A stretch of 64,000 nt of DNA, from contig CAWDKQ010000017.1 in NCBI GenBank assembly GCA_963802915.1, forward strand, positions 62,001 through 126,000. The letters run 5' to 3'. Numbering within the stretch: the first letter of the stretch is position 1; each line of letters opens with the position of its first letter. Both the position numbers and the translations under genes were made by a program. This stretch comes from JAICMB01 sp963802915. GTDB taxonomy: Bacteria > Acidobacteriota > Terriglobia > Bryobacterales > Bryobacteraceae. Of the stretch, positions 15,606-24,688 are shown one piece after another. Below the pieces are notes generated by a model. It had not been told where the DNA came from. It saw only the letters and a list, made by a program, of their open reading frames with translations, and searched no databases.

Positions 15606-16042
15606 CCGCCGCGACGCGCATCCAGCAGGCGACGAACCTGGTATAAGCCATCGATGCCACCTTCGGTCATCAGCGCGACGGCCGGGCGCCCTCCGAACAA
15701 TGGATTACCATTCGGTAATTGGATCCAGCGGTCCGCCAGGTCGCGCTCGGTATAGAGAATGCGAAGATCCTTGAAAATCCCCAGGATCAGTGAGATGCGT
15801 ACGAGGGTGTCGTAGGGCAGAGTTCCGGATTGACCCGCCTTGTATTTGTAGAAGGTCGATTCCGGAGGCCAGCCGAGCATCGCGCGCTGTTCCTCATTCG
15901 TGAGCTGCCAGGCCGCCGCGACGTTGAAGAACGTCCGCAAGGCCGGACCCGACATCTGGCGGCGAACCTTAGGGTCCCGCCGCTTGTCGGGCACGACTGA
16001 GGACATCTCCACAGCCTGGTTCCAGCGCGCCCGCGACTCCAT
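15596..16042 (-). CDS. Xre/MbcA/ParS-type antitoxin of the RES pair
   Basis: A 148-residue protein with an Xre-like helical half ('AAAWQLTNEEQRAMLGWPP', 'FYKYKAGQ') and the C-terminal toxin-binding half ('LILGIFKDLRILY', 'ADRWIQLPN', 'NPLFGGRPAVALM'), the pattern of the Xre-MbcA-ParS toxin-binding family (formerly DUF2384). It should block the RES toxin and repress the operon. The first ~25 residues are basic and the ATG at 16042 lacks a clear ribosome binding site; an ATG at 16006 (after GTGGAG) is an alternative. It overlaps the RES gene, as is usual for this pair. Confidence 0.85.
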   Translation of the reverse strand: MESRARWNQAVEMSSVVPDKRRDPKVRRQMSGPALRTFFNVAAAWQLTNEEQRAMLGWPPESTFYKYKAGQSGTLPYDTLVRISLILGIFKDLRILYTERDLADRWIQLPNGNPLFGGRPAVALMTEGGIDGLYQVRRLLDARRGGWN

Positions 16043-16072
16043 ATCTGGAGTATATCCTACAATTCGAGAGCC

Positions 16073-16315
16073 TTAGCCCAGCTCCGCCAGCTTGGTGTCG
16101 AGATATGCCAGCGAGTCCTTCAGAATCTTGAGGTGCCTGGGATTCTTGCTCTGCTCGATGTCATGAAGTACTCGCGTGCGGGAGAGAAGAAGACTTTCTC
16201 TCTGTCGCTGCCGTCCTGCTTCTTCCGGATTCGTTTGCTCCTTCAGATCGCGGCGATCGGAAGCAAACGACTCGATTTGACCTTCAACCGACTTGCTTTC
16301 CCAACCTCTAGCCAC
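16073..16315 (-). CDS. Small conserved hypothetical protein
   Basis: An 80-residue charged protein, starting at a GTG. It opens 'ARGWESKSVE', an opening I associate with small unnamed acidobacterial proteins, and continues with mostly helical, Arg/Glu-rich sequence including 'RESLLLSRTRVLHDIEQS' and a final 'LKDSLAYLDTKLAEL' helix. No signal or domain is seen. It sits between the antitoxin gene and the permease gene, all on the minus strand, 18 nt before the permease stop. A role cannot be given. Confidence 0.6.
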   Translation of the reverse strand: MARGWESKSVEGQIESFASDRRDLKEQTNPEEAGRQRQRESLLLSRTRVLHDIEQSKNPRHLKILKDSLAYLDTKLAELG

Positions 16316-16333
16316 AACTTTATTGTAGGACTC

Positions 16334-18280
16334 TCAGTCACTCATCAGGAAGATGCAAGGTCGCGATTCGTGGGGCCGGACTGTCTCCCAGTAGTGCTGC
16401 AGGATGGTATAAACCATTAAACCGACCTCGCCCTCGCCAAGCAGAAAATAGCGGAACGATTGACGCATCAGGTTCTGGCGGCTCAAACCGAGGAAAATCG
16501 CGATTGGGTGAAGCAGCTCGCTCAGAAAGGCTATGGCGTTCGCGGTGGCGACGGCCTGTGACGCGGTGACCAGGTAATGGCCTTTTTCGAGCGTCACGCT
16601 GATTTCGATGGGGGACAGGAATTCACTGCGATTGTCGAGCAGTCTGACAGTAATGAATGCCATTGGCCCGTCGATTTTATAGTAGTTTTTGACTTTCTTC
16701 TCGCGCGAATCGATGACATCGGGCGTGAGACTGCGGACCGGAACCATGTTGACTTTCTTCTCGAGCATGGATTTCCATAATTTTTCGGAATCCTCGTCGC
16801 AGAACGTGTAGCCCTCGACACGCAGTTCGGTGGCGCGCGCGAGCCGGCTGATGCCGCTGACTGTCAGGATAAAGAGGATGAAGAAGCTCGCAATGATGAT
16901 GCCGTCGCGGCGCTCGATGATGTTTGCAACCGTCGTATAGGCGAATACCAGGACCACGCCGCAGGAGTAAAGCCCCAGAACGTAACGTTTTTCCTTGATG
17001 AGCGAGATGGCCGCCGCGATGGCAGCCGAGAACATCAAAACCAACACGCCGGTTGCGTACGCCCCGCCTTGAGCGTCCACATTGGCGCGAAACAACAACG
17101 TGATGACGACGTCGGCGGCGAACAATACGAGCACGAGGGGCCGCGCATATGCGACCCACTGAGGCGCCAAGCCAACCCGCGGCAAGTACCGAGGAATGAG
17201 ATGCAGCAGACCGGCCATGGCGGAAGCGCCCGCAAACCACAACACGAGGATTGTCGAGAGATCGTAGATGGAGCCGAATGTATTGCCCAGGAATTTGTGG
17301 GCCAGATAGGCGATGGCGCGGCCGCTTGCGGCGCCGCCTTCCCGGTATGCTTCCTTGGGAATCAGGAGCGCAGCGACGAAGCTCGAGAGCAGTAGGAGCA
17401 CGCTCATGATCACCGCGGCGGTTAGCAACAGCTTTCGCGTATTCCGGATGCGTCCCACGGGACGTTCCTGTTCGTCATCCGATGGATCGCCCTTGATCAA
17501 CGGCATCACCGACACGCCCGTCTCGAATCCACTGAGACCGAGAGCAAGGCGGGGGAACACGATCACGGCGGCGATCATGAGCTGCTTCCAGTCACCCTGA
17601 GCGTGGAGCAGGTCCAGCCAGTGCGGGATGGCGACGGGATGCCTCGACACATATATCAGCAGGCGCACCAGTACGATCACATTCAGCAAGAGGTAAGGAA
17701 TGCAGACCGCGGTTGCGAGTTCGATGGCTTCTTTGAAGCCCATCAGGAAAACGGCGGCCAGAAGGGCCAGGAGAATCAATGTAAGCGTGAGATGAGCGTT
17801 TCCGACCAGAGGATGCAGGTATGGATTTTCAGTCGCGTGAGTCGCAGCGTCGGCGGCCGAGAGAGTCATTGTGATCACGAAGTCGGTCGCGGCGAAGCCT
17901 AGCAGCACCAGGACCAGAAGCCGTCCCCACCAGCCCGGAAGCAGATGCTCGAGCATAGCGATGGATCCTTGGCCGACAAACGATCGCCCAGCGACCTGCC
18001 AATAGGTCGGGAGGGCGCAGAGGAGAGTCACGGCAACCAGCACCGCGGTTGCGATGGGCGATAAAGCGCCGGCCGCAAGGAGAGCGATTCCGGGCTGGTA
18101 GCCGAGCGTCGAAAAATAATCGACGCCGGTCAGCCAGATGACGAGATACCAGGGATGGGAGTCACGCGGCGCTCGACCGTGCGAATCGAGGGATTCGCCG
18201 CGATGCAGCCACATTTGCAAGAACGTCCGCGGTAGCGGTCCGGGACCCGGAGGCAGCGTGGGCTGATCGGTAACAGACAC
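16334..18280 (-). CDS. APC-superfamily permease with large cytoplasmic tail
   Basis: A 648-residue protein with a Pro-rich cytoplasmic N-terminus, about 12 membrane helices (residues 45-500) and a 150-residue soluble C-terminal domain. The first helix, 'LTGVDYFSTLGYQPGIALL', has the unwound TM1 pattern of amino-acid/polyamine/organocation transporters, and 'LALGLSGFETGVSVMP' fits TM6. The closest recalled relatives are annotated as amino-acid or potassium transporters; the substrate is not settled by sequence. The C-terminal domain has 'FITVRLLDNRSEF' and could be regulatory. It lies 3 nt downstream of asnS on the same strand, so the two are likely cotranscribed. Confidence 0.8.
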   Translation of the reverse strand: MSVTDQPTLPPGPGPLPRTFLQMWLHRGESLDSHGRAPRDSHPWYLVIWLTGVDYFSTLGYQPGIALLAAGALSPIATAVLVAVTLLCALPTYWQVAGRSFVGQGSIAMLEHLLPGWWGRLLVLVLLGFAATDFVITMTLSAADAATHATENPYLHPLVGNAHLTLTLILLALLAAVFLMGFKEAIELATAVCIPYLLLNVIVLVRLLIYVSRHPVAIPHWLDLLHAQGDWKQLMIAAVIVFPRLALGLSGFETGVSVMPLIKGDPSDDEQERPVGRIRNTRKLLLTAAVIMSVLLLLSSFVAALLIPKEAYREGGAASGRAIAYLAHKFLGNTFGSIYDLSTILVLWFAGASAMAGLLHLIPRYLPRVGLAPQWVAYARPLVLVLFAADVVITLLFRANVDAQGGAYATGVLVLMFSAAIAAAISLIKEKRYVLGLYSCGVVLVFAYTTVANIIERRDGIIIASFFILFILTVSGISRLARATELRVEGYTFCDEDSEKLWKSMLEKKVNMVPVRSLTPDVIDSREKKVKNYYKIDGPMAFITVRLLDNRSEFLSPIEISVTLEKGHYLVTASQAVATANAIAFLSELLHPIAIFLGLSRQNLMRQSFRYFLLGEGEVGLMVYTILQHYWETVRPHESRPCIFLMSD

Positions 18281-18283
18281 TCG

Positions 18284-19684
18284 CTAAAATTCTGCCGAGC
18301 CGGGGGTTCGCGGACACGGAATTACGTCACGGATGTTTTTCATGCCGGTCAGATACATCATCATTCGCTCCAGTCCCAGGCCGAATCCGGCGTGCGGCGC
18401 GGTGCCGTAGCGCCTCAGATCGAGATACCACCAATACGCCGCTTCATTCAGATTGTGGGAGCGAATCTTGTCAACTAACACGTCGTGCCGTTCCTCTCTC
18501 TGGCTGCCTCCGATGATCTCTCCGATGCGGGGCACCAGGACGTCCATCGCGCGCACCGTTTTACCGTCTTCATTAAGACGCATGTAGAAGGCTTTGATTT
18601 CCTTCGGATAATCCGTGACCACCACCGGCTTCTTGAAGACCTCTTCCGTCAAGTAACGCTCGTGCTCACTTTGCAGGTCGGCGCCCCAGAAGACCGGAAA
18701 TTCCCATTGCTTGCCCTTAGCCGTCGCCTGTTCCAGGATGCGAACGGCTTCGGTGTAGGGCAGATGCTCGAAGTCGCTGTCGGCCACGTGCTCCAGTGTC
18801 GCGAGAACCGTGTTGTCGATGCGTTTGTTGAAGAATTCCAGGTCGGCCCGGCATTTGTCGAGCACATCGCGGATGATGTACTTCAGGAAACTCTCCGCGA
18901 GGCGGCGGTTGTCGTCGAGATCGCAGAACGCCATCTCGGGCTCGATCATCCAGAATTCGGCCAGATGGCGGGGCGTGTTGGAGTTTTCAGCACGAAACGT
19001 CGGGCCGAAGGTATACACGTTGGAGAAGGCCAGCGCGAACATCTCGGCCTCCAACTGACCGCTCACTGAGAGGAACGCTTGTTTGCCAAAGAAATCCTGG
19101 CTGAAGTCGATGCGGCCCTCCGGCGTGCGCGGGATGTTCATGAGGTCGAGAGTGGTGACGCCGAACAAGGCTCCGGCGCCTTCGGTGTCCGAGGTCGTGA
19201 TCAGGGGCGCGTGGACGTAGAGAAAGCCGTTCTCCTGAAAGAAGCGATGGATGGCCATCGACAGTGCGTTGCGGACGCGAAAAACCGATCCGAAAGTGTT
19301 GGCGCGCGTCCGCAAATGCGTGATGTCGCGCAAAAACTCCATGGTGTGGCCTTTTTTCTGGAGCGGGTACGTGGCTGGATCGGCGACGCCGTAAATTTCG
19401 ATCTCTTCCGCTTTCAGTTCCACGGCTTGGCCGGCCGCGGGAGATTTCACTAATTCGCCGGAAACTCGCAGCGACGCGCCCGTCGTGATGTGCGCCAGTT
19501 TGTCTTCCGGAATCCGGCCCTCTTCGATCACTACCTGCAGGTCCTGCGCCGACGAACCGTCCTGAAGCTGGACGAAATGGACACCTTTGCTATCGCGCCG
19601 GGTCTTGACCCAACCGTACGCATCGAGCCGCGTGCCCGGCTCTTTCGATAGTATGTCCTTTACGTAGCCACCCTTCTGAATCAA
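18284..19684 (-). CDS. asnS: Asparaginyl-tRNA synthetase
   Basis: A 466-residue class II synthetase that charges tRNA-Asn. An OB-fold anticodon domain occupies about residues 15-110 ('GWVKTRRDSKGVHFVQLQDG'), and the catalytic core shows class II motif 2 'FRAENSNTPRHLAEF' and motif 3 'GLGLERMMMY' (435-444), ending 'VIPCPRTPGSAEF'. The 'RAENSNT' loop favours Asn over Asp specificity. The start is a TTG at 19684 with AAGGAGAG at 19689-19696 as its ribosome binding site; the next residues give no ATG. The divergent amidohydrolase ATG sits directly beside it at 19685, leaving no intergenic space. Confidence 0.95.
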   Translation of the reverse strand: MIQKGGYVKDILSKEPGTRLDAYGWVKTRRDSKGVHFVQLQDGSSAQDLQVVIEEGRIPEDKLAHITTGASLRVSGELVKSPAAGQAVELKAEEIEIYGVADPATYPLQKKGHTMEFLRDITHLRTRANTFGSVFRVRNALSMAIHRFFQENGFLYVHAPLITTSDTEGAGALFGVTTLDLMNIPRTPEGRIDFSQDFFGKQAFLSVSGQLEAEMFALAFSNVYTFGPTFRAENSNTPRHLAEFWMIEPEMAFCDLDDNRRLAESFLKYIIRDVLDKCRADLEFFNKRIDNTVLATLEHVADSDFEHLPYTEAVRILEQATAKGKQWEFPVFWGADLQSEHERYLTEEVFKKPVVVTDYPKEIKAFYMRLNEDGKTVRAMDVLVPRIGEIIGGSQREERHDVLVDKIRSHNLNEAAYWWYLDLRRYGTAPHAGFGLGLERMMMYLTGMKNIRDVIPCPRTPGSAEF

Positions 19685-21466
19685 ATGACTCTCCTTACTT
19701 CTTATCTTAGTTGGCTGACGCGGATCGCCCTTTTTGCCTTGATTTTCCGCGCCGGAATCGCTGCCGATGCCGATCTTATCCTGTACAACGGCAAGATCGT
19801 CACTGTCGATTCGAAGTTTTCCGTGCGACAGGCGATTGCGGTTCGAGGAGACAGGATCACCGCGATCGGGACCGATGCAGACGTGCTCAAAGCGGAGCGC
19901 GGCGCTAAGACAAAGCTGATCGACCTGAAAGGCAAGACCGTTCTACCGGGACTCTTCGATAACCACGTGCACGCGCTCGAAGCCGGCCTGAGCGAGTTTC
20001 GCCAGCCGCTGCCGCGGCTCGATTCTTTTCAGGCGATTCAATCCTACATCCGCGAACAGATGGCCGTGACGCCCAAAGGCCGCTGGATTATTGTTCCACG
20101 CACTTTTCCGACGCGGCTCCAAGAAATGCGCATGCCGACTCGCGAGCTGCTCGACATCGCGACCGAACATCCCGTTATGTTCGACGCGAGTTACGTAGTG
20201 GTGGTCAATTCCTATGGCTTGCGGATAAGTGGCATCGATCGGAGCACACCCGATCCGCCTCGCGGCCAAATCGTGAAAGACGCACATGGCGAACCGAACG
20301 GCATTCTCAAGAACGCGCAGGGGCTCTTGAAGAATCTCGAAGCGGCCAAGCCGTTCAGCGACGATGAGAAGGCCCAGGCTCTCGAAGAAATGCTGAAGCG
20401 CTATGCAGCCGCTGGGCTGACGTCCATTGCGGACCGGTCTGTTAAGCCGGCTGAGCTTACGGCATATCAGCGGCTGTATCGCGAGCATCGCCTGCCGATT
20501 CGGGTCGCGATGACCTGGTGGCTCGATGTGCAACGGCCCGAGGCGGATCTCATCAAAGAAATTGAAGCGTCTCCGTATAAGACCGGATGGGGCGACCATT
20601 GGCTCCGCTTCATGTCGTTCAAGGTGAACATGGACGGCGGCATGACCATCGGAACGGCGTACCAGAGGCAGCCCTACGGCGTCTTCGGACGCGAGTTGTA
20701 TGGCATGACAGACCCCAGCGATCGTGGGCAGATTTTCGCCACACCGGAGAAATATATCGCGGTGATGCGCGCCGCGCGCGACAAGGGATGGCAGCTGTCG
20801 GCTCACTCGCAAGGCGGCGGCGCCATTGACGCGTTCCTTGACACGATGGAGTCTCTCGATAAGGAGCATCCCATAGCGCCATCACGATCTCACCTGATCC
20901 ATGCTAGTTTCGAAAGCCGCGAGGCCATCGCGCGAGCCAAGCGCCTCGGGATTCTCGTCGATGTGCAATCGCCGTGGCTCTATCTCGATGGGCCCGCGCT
21001 CGAAAAGGTCTTCGGGTACGACGGAATGCGGATGTTCTATCCGCTGCGGTCTTACCTGGACGCCGGTGTGCTGATTTGCGGCGGCAGCGATCACATGATC
21101 GGGCACGACAAGAATCGCGCCGTCAATCCTTACAATCCGTTCCTGAATATGTGGACCGCCGTTGCGCGGAAAACTGTCGCGGGCAAGGTGATGCATCCCG
21201 AAGAAAAGATCACGCGCGAAGAGGCGCTCAAGATGCACACGATATGGGCAGCGTACTTCCAGTTTGAGGAGAAGGAGAAAGGCTCGCTTGAGGTGGGGAA
21301 ACTGGCGGACGTTGTGGTGATCGACCGCGATTATTTAACCTGCCCGGAAGATGAAATTCGCTCCATCGAACCGGTGATGACAATTGTTGGCGGCAATACC
21401 GTATTTTCGAAGCGAAACGAAATCGGGGCGTCCGACGTTCATAGACTGAGAGTGCATGCGCCATGA
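19685..21466 (+). CDS. Exported amidohydrolase (amidohydrolase_3, YtcJ-like)
   Basis: A 593-residue member of the metal-dependent amidohydrolase superfamily. A hydrophobic N-terminus ('IALFALIFRAGIAADADL') looks like a signal peptide. The body follows the family: 'LILYNGKIVTVD', 'VLPGLFDNHVHALEAG' (metal-binding DxHxH-type motif), 'HSQGGGAIDAFL', 'GGSDHMIGHD', and the final 'LEVGKLADVVVID' beta-sandwich segment. Substrate unknown; related enzymes cleave N-acyl or amide bonds. The ATG abuts the divergent asnS TTG and has no ribosome binding site, so initiation may be leaderless. The stop overlaps the TPR gene's ATG by 4 nt. Confidence 0.9.
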   Translation: MTLLTSYLSWLTRIALFALIFRAGIAADADLILYNGKIVTVDSKFSVRQAIAVRGDRITAIGTDADVLKAERGAKTKLIDLKGKTVLPGLFDNHVHALEAGLSEFRQPLPRLDSFQAIQSYIREQMAVTPKGRWIIVPRTFPTRLQEMRMPTRELLDIATEHPVMFDASYVVVVNSYGLRISGIDRSTPDPPRGQIVKDAHGEPNGILKNAQGLLKNLEAAKPFSDDEKAQALEEMLKRYAAAGLTSIADRSVKPAELTAYQRLYREHRLPIRVAMTWWLDVQRPEADLIKEIEASPYKTGWGDHWLRFMSFKVNMDGGMTIGTAYQRQPYGVFGRELYGMTDPSDRGQIFATPEKYIAVMRAARDKGWQLSAHSQGGGAIDAFLDTMESLDKEHPIAPSRSHLIHASFESREAIARAKRLGILVDVQSPWLYLDGPALEKVFGYDGMRMFYPLRSYLDAGVLICGGSDHMIGHDKNRAVNPYNPFLNMWTAVARKTVAGKVMHPEEKITREEALKMHTIWAAYFQFEEKEKGSLEVGKLADVVVIDRDYLTCPEDEIRSIEPVMTIVGGNTVFSKRNEIGASDVHRLRVHAP

Positions 21467-22176
21467 ATTTCATGATCGACAATAGAACTATGCGGATTCT
21501 GATTTTGATTGCCGCGACTGCTCTTCTCGGGTTCACGGGGGGCGTGCCGGATCTCCAACAGGCGCGCGACCGGCAGGACCGTCCTCTGCTCGACAAACTG
21601 GTGAGCGAATTCAAGGGCGAGGCCGACAAGCAGCCAAATGATGCAGTGGCACAATATCGGCTGGCGTTGGCCGAATCCTACGCGGCCGAGGTCGCGGTGG
21701 AAGTGAAGGACAAGGCGCAAGCCAAAAACTATGCCGAAACAGGCATTGCGGCCGCCGAGAAAGCCACGCAACTCAAGCCGGGCGTTGCCGAATATTATCG
21801 GATTCTTGGAACACTGTGCGGGCAGATGATATCGAGTAACGGCCTCGCCGCAATTCGTTACGGAAATTGCGCGATGTCGGCGGTGAACAAGGCGATCGAG
21901 CTCGATCCGAAGTCCGCGGCGAATTATCTTAGCCATGGAGTCGGCTATTTCTATCTGCCTGCCGCTCTCGGCGGGGGCGTGGAAGTGGCGATTAAGGATT
22001 TTCAAAAGGCCATCGAGCTCGATCCCAAATCGTCCGAAGCACATCTCTGGCTCGGCATCGCGCTCCGTAAGGAAAACAAAAATGCCGACGCGCACAAGGC
22101 ACTGGCAAGGGCGGTGGAGTTGAATCCGAATCGCGTCTGGGCGAAACAACAACTGGAGAAAACACCGGCGCAATGA
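21463..22176 (+). CDS. Secreted TPR-repeat protein
   Basis: A 237-residue protein with an export signal and three or four TPR units ('DAVAQYRLALAESYAAEVAVE', 'KAIELDPKSAANYLSHGVG', 'AIELDPKSSEAHLWLGIALR'). The ATGA overlap with the amidohydrolase stop supports the ATG at 21463; an ATG at 21490 would give a cleaner signal peptide 'MRILILIAATALLG'. TPR domains bind other proteins; a partner cannot be named. It is the middle gene of a three-gene operon, overlapping the membrane protein gene downstream by 4 nt (ATGA). Confidence 0.75.
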   Translation: MNFMIDNRTMRILILIAATALLGFTGGVPDLQQARDRQDRPLLDKLVSEFKGEADKQPNDAVAQYRLALAESYAAEVAVEVKDKAQAKNYAETGIAAAEKATQLKPGVAEYYRILGTLCGQMISSNGLAAIRYGNCAMSAVNKAIELDPKSAANYLSHGVGYFYLPAALGGGVEVAIKDFQKAIELDPKSSEAHLWLGIALRKENKNADAHKALARAVELNPNRVWAKQQLEKTPAQ

Positions 22177-23975
22177 CGCGCTCGAGTTCGATGGTGCTGG
22201 CGGCCTCTGCGCTCATCGGGCTCGCAATTCTCGGATTCGTCGAATTTCCTGGCCATACCTGGCTCCAGCAGGACACGCAGATCTGGGTCCCGATGTTCGA
22301 GCGCATTTGGGACCCGACCGCGCTGCAGCACGATATCGTCGCGGCGAAGCCGCATCTCTCGTTCACGTTATTCGATGAAATCTCGATGTCCTTGCGCTGG
22401 CTCAGCCGTGCATCATTTCAAGCTGTCCTGCAGTTCCAGCAAATCGCATTTCGCGTGCTCGAACTGCTGGGAGCGTATCTCATGGCGCAGTCATTCGGCC
22501 TGAATCGGCGGATGGCGTTGCTGGTAGCCGCGTGTTTCGGACTCGGCGCGACTATCGTCGGACCCTCCGTTTTAACGTTCGAATACGAACCGGTGCCGCG
22601 AGGATTCGCGCTCGGATTCCTGTTCTTAGCCATTGGGCTGGCCGCGACGGGATGGCACCGGCTGGCCGGCTGCTGCGCTGCGATCGCTTTTCTTTATCAC
22701 CCCCCAACGGCCGTGCCCGTCTGTCTCGTTCTGGTATTTATTGCGATTCGCAGCCGAGACTACCGGCCGCTCATTCCGTTGGCCTGCGCAGCCGTGCTGC
22801 TCCTGATCGCTTCGCGGTTTCAAGTTGGCGCCACGGAGTCACAGCCGTTTTTCCAACGGATCGACCCGGAGTGGGAAAAACTGGAGCGCTTTCGCGCCTC
22901 CTATAACTGGATCTCCGTGTGGGTGGATGGGTTGATTTGGCAGTACGTGTTTTTCTGGGTGCTCACGATCGTAGCGATGTGGCGCATCCGGCCTCGAAAC
23001 GGACGCGCATTTGCAGTCGGGCTGCCACTGATCGGCATCCTGAGCGTACCGGTGTCTTATGTTCTAACCGAGCGCGTGAAGTGGGCCATCATGCCGCAAG
23101 TCCAGCCCGCGCGGGCATTGCTGTGGGTGACGGCATTCACGATCATTCTAGGAGCGACCGCGGCGGTGCGAGCTGCAGAACGACGAATTTGGTGGGAAGC
23201 CCTGTTGTGGTTCGCGCTGGTATTCGCAATTCCGATCCAGGCGCAGATCTCGGATATTTCAACGGGGCACGTGTTAATCGCTTTCGCACTTTCCGCATTG
23301 GCGACGGCGGCGGTGCTCGGCCGCAAGTATGCGTGGGCGCCTGCCGTTCTCACGGCCGCGATCGTAATGCCGTATTTCGCGATCCCGATTCTCGGCGGTG
23401 TGCGGAACTATCCGCGGCTTCACACGCCGGAAATCACGGCGCTGGCCACGTACGCTAACGCGAACACGCAGAAGGACGCGATGTTCCTTTTCCCCGATGC
23501 CGGCAAAGAATTGTATCCGGGGCTATTTCGAGCCGAAGCGATCCGCCCGGTCTACGTCGATTGGAAAGCGGGCGGCCAGGTCAATTTTTTTCGTTCGCTC
23601 GCGGAGGACTGGTGGTCCCGCTGGCAAGCAACCATGTCGGGAAAAGACATCGCGGGTAACCTGGACCGGTTTCGTGAATTGGGAATCGACTACGTTGTCG
23701 TGAAGAGAAGTCATCCGATCGCCGGGCTGACGCCAGAGTACAGTAACGACGGCTATTTGCTTTACCGGCTGGCGAGAAACTCGTCCACTTCCACGCGGGA
23801 GGGCACGGATGTCTGGGCGCCGGTTCGCGTCACTGAAATGGCAGCCGCGGCATTGGCGAATCGCAGTGCCGCTGGAATCGCCTGCTGCTCGGCTAAAGCG
23901 ACTGCGAGGGCAGCATTGAACACGTCTCCGGCGGCCGTGGTGTCACGCGCCGTAACCGCGAAGCCAGCGCTGTAG
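22173..23975 (+). CDS. Polytopic membrane protein of unknown function with an antisense-derived tail
   Basis: 600 residues, with about ten hydrophobic helices over residues 5-400 ('AASALIGLAILGFV', 'GYLMAQS'-like and others) and a soluble C-terminal part about 420-530 ('ALATYANANTQKDAMFLFPD', 'DYVVVKRSH'). The alternation of helices and an outer domain resembles the membrane parts of uncharacterised acidobacterial glycosyltransferase-like proteins. The natural ending seems to be 'GYLLYRLARN' at about 23780; the last ~70 codons are antisense to the ribokinase gene and read like random sequence (repeated Ala, Thr, Ser). This suggests loss of an original stop. It overlaps the TPR gene by 4 nt. 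Confidence 0.7.
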   Translation: MTRSSSMVLAASALIGLAILGFVEFPGHTWLQQDTQIWVPMFERIWDPTALQHDIVAAKPHLSFTLFDEISMSLRWLSRASFQAVLQFQQIAFRVLELLGAYLMAQSFGLNRRMALLVAACFGLGATIVGPSVLTFEYEPVPRGFALGFLFLAIGLAATGWHRLAGCCAAIAFLYHPPTAVPVCLVLVFIAIRSRDYRPLIPLACAAVLLLIASRFQVGATESQPFFQRIDPEWEKLERFRASYNWISVWVDGLIWQYVFFWVLTIVAMWRIRPRNGRAFAVGLPLIGILSVPVSYVLTERVKWAIMPQVQPARALLWVTAFTIILGATAAVRAAERRIWWEALLWFALVFAIPIQAQISDISTGHVLIAFALSALATAAVLGRKYAWAPAVLTAAIVMPYFAIPILGGVRNYPRLHTPEITALATYANANTQKDAMFLFPDAGKELYPGLFRAEAIRPVYVDWKAGGQVNFFRSLAEDWWSRWQATMSGKDIAGNLDRFRELGIDYVVVKRSHPIAGLTPEYSNDGYLLYRLARNSSTSTREGTDVWAPVRVTEMAAAALANRSAAGIACCSAKATARAALNTSPAAVVSRAVTAKPAL

Positions 23976-24688
23976 ATTTCAGTCGCGCCGTCGAGATAGA
24001 AACAGCCCTGGTCGCCCAGTTTCAGGACTACGCATCGCGGTCCCAGTTCGCGCAATCGCCTTGCGAGCTGCGGCGCTTCGTCTTTAGACACTCGCGCGGG
24101 AGGCACGCCGAGCAGAATCGACGCCTCGGTCTCATTGGGCGTCAGGAGATCCACGGACGCGAGTAAGTCCGGAGCCAGCGCCTGTGCGGGAGCCGGGTCC
24201 AACATTGTGCGTGCTCCTTCAGCGCGCGCGATTTTCATCGCGGCCGATACCGTAGGGATTGGCGATTCAAGTTGAAACAGCGCAAATGCGGAGCCTTGGA
24301 AAACGGACCGCATTGCCTCGGCTTCCGACGCTATCAGAGCGTGATTCGCGCCGGAGGCGACGACGATAGAATTCTGACCGTCGCGATCGACCCAAATCAG
24401 CGCGACGCCCGTCGGATGCGAACGCGTGGCATGAACCGGGCTGACATCGACGCCAGCAGCCGACAAGCTCGCTTTGAGATGATCGCCGAAGACGTCATAT
24501 CCGACACGTCCGATCATGCGGGTGACGGCGCCAGGGCCTCCCAGCTTGGCCGCCGCGCAAGCCTGGTTGGCGCCCTTGCCGCCCGGCAGCATCTGAAAAT
24601 CCCGCCCGAGCGTCGTTTCGCCGGGCGCGGGCAGACGGTCGACGCACACCACAAAGTCCATGTTGAGACTGCCGGTGACGACAATCAT
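23762..24688 (-). CDS. rbsK: PfkB-family carbohydrate kinase, ribokinase-like
   Basis: A 308-residue sugar kinase. PfkB motif 1 is at 'GGKGANQACAAAKLG' and motif 2 at 'DTTAAGDVFNAALAVAL', where Asp in AGD is the catalytic base. The usual motif is DTTGAGD; here the first Gly is Ala, a mild variant. The ribokinase-like opening 'VVTGSLNMDFVVCVDRLPAPGET' supports phosphorylation of ribose or a related pentose, but substrate preference is inferred. It ends by overlapping the convergent membrane protein for 214 nt, and it follows DUF507 with no spacing at all (ATG next to the previous stop codon). It is thus in an operon with DUF507. Confidence 0.9.
   Translation of the reverse strand: MIVVTGSLNMDFVVCVDRLPAPGETTLGRDFQMLPGGKGANQACAAAKLGGPGAVTRMIGRVGYDVFGDHLKASLSAAGVDVSPVHATRSHPTGVALIWVDRDGQNSIVVASGANHALIASEAEAMRSVFQGSAFALFQLESPIPTVSAAMKIARAEGARTMLDPAPAQALAPDLLASVDLLTPNETEASILLGVPPARVSKDEAPQLARRLRELGPRCVVLKLGDQGCFYLDGATEIYSAGFAVTARDTTAAGDVFNAALAVALAEQQAIPAALRFANAAAAISVTRTGAQTSVPSRVEVDEFLASR

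Noticed and set aside
19943..20869. Long open frame antisense to the amidohydrolase
   Set aside because: The plus strand codes a conserved enzyme over the whole span; the antisense frame lacks a start signal and known motifs.
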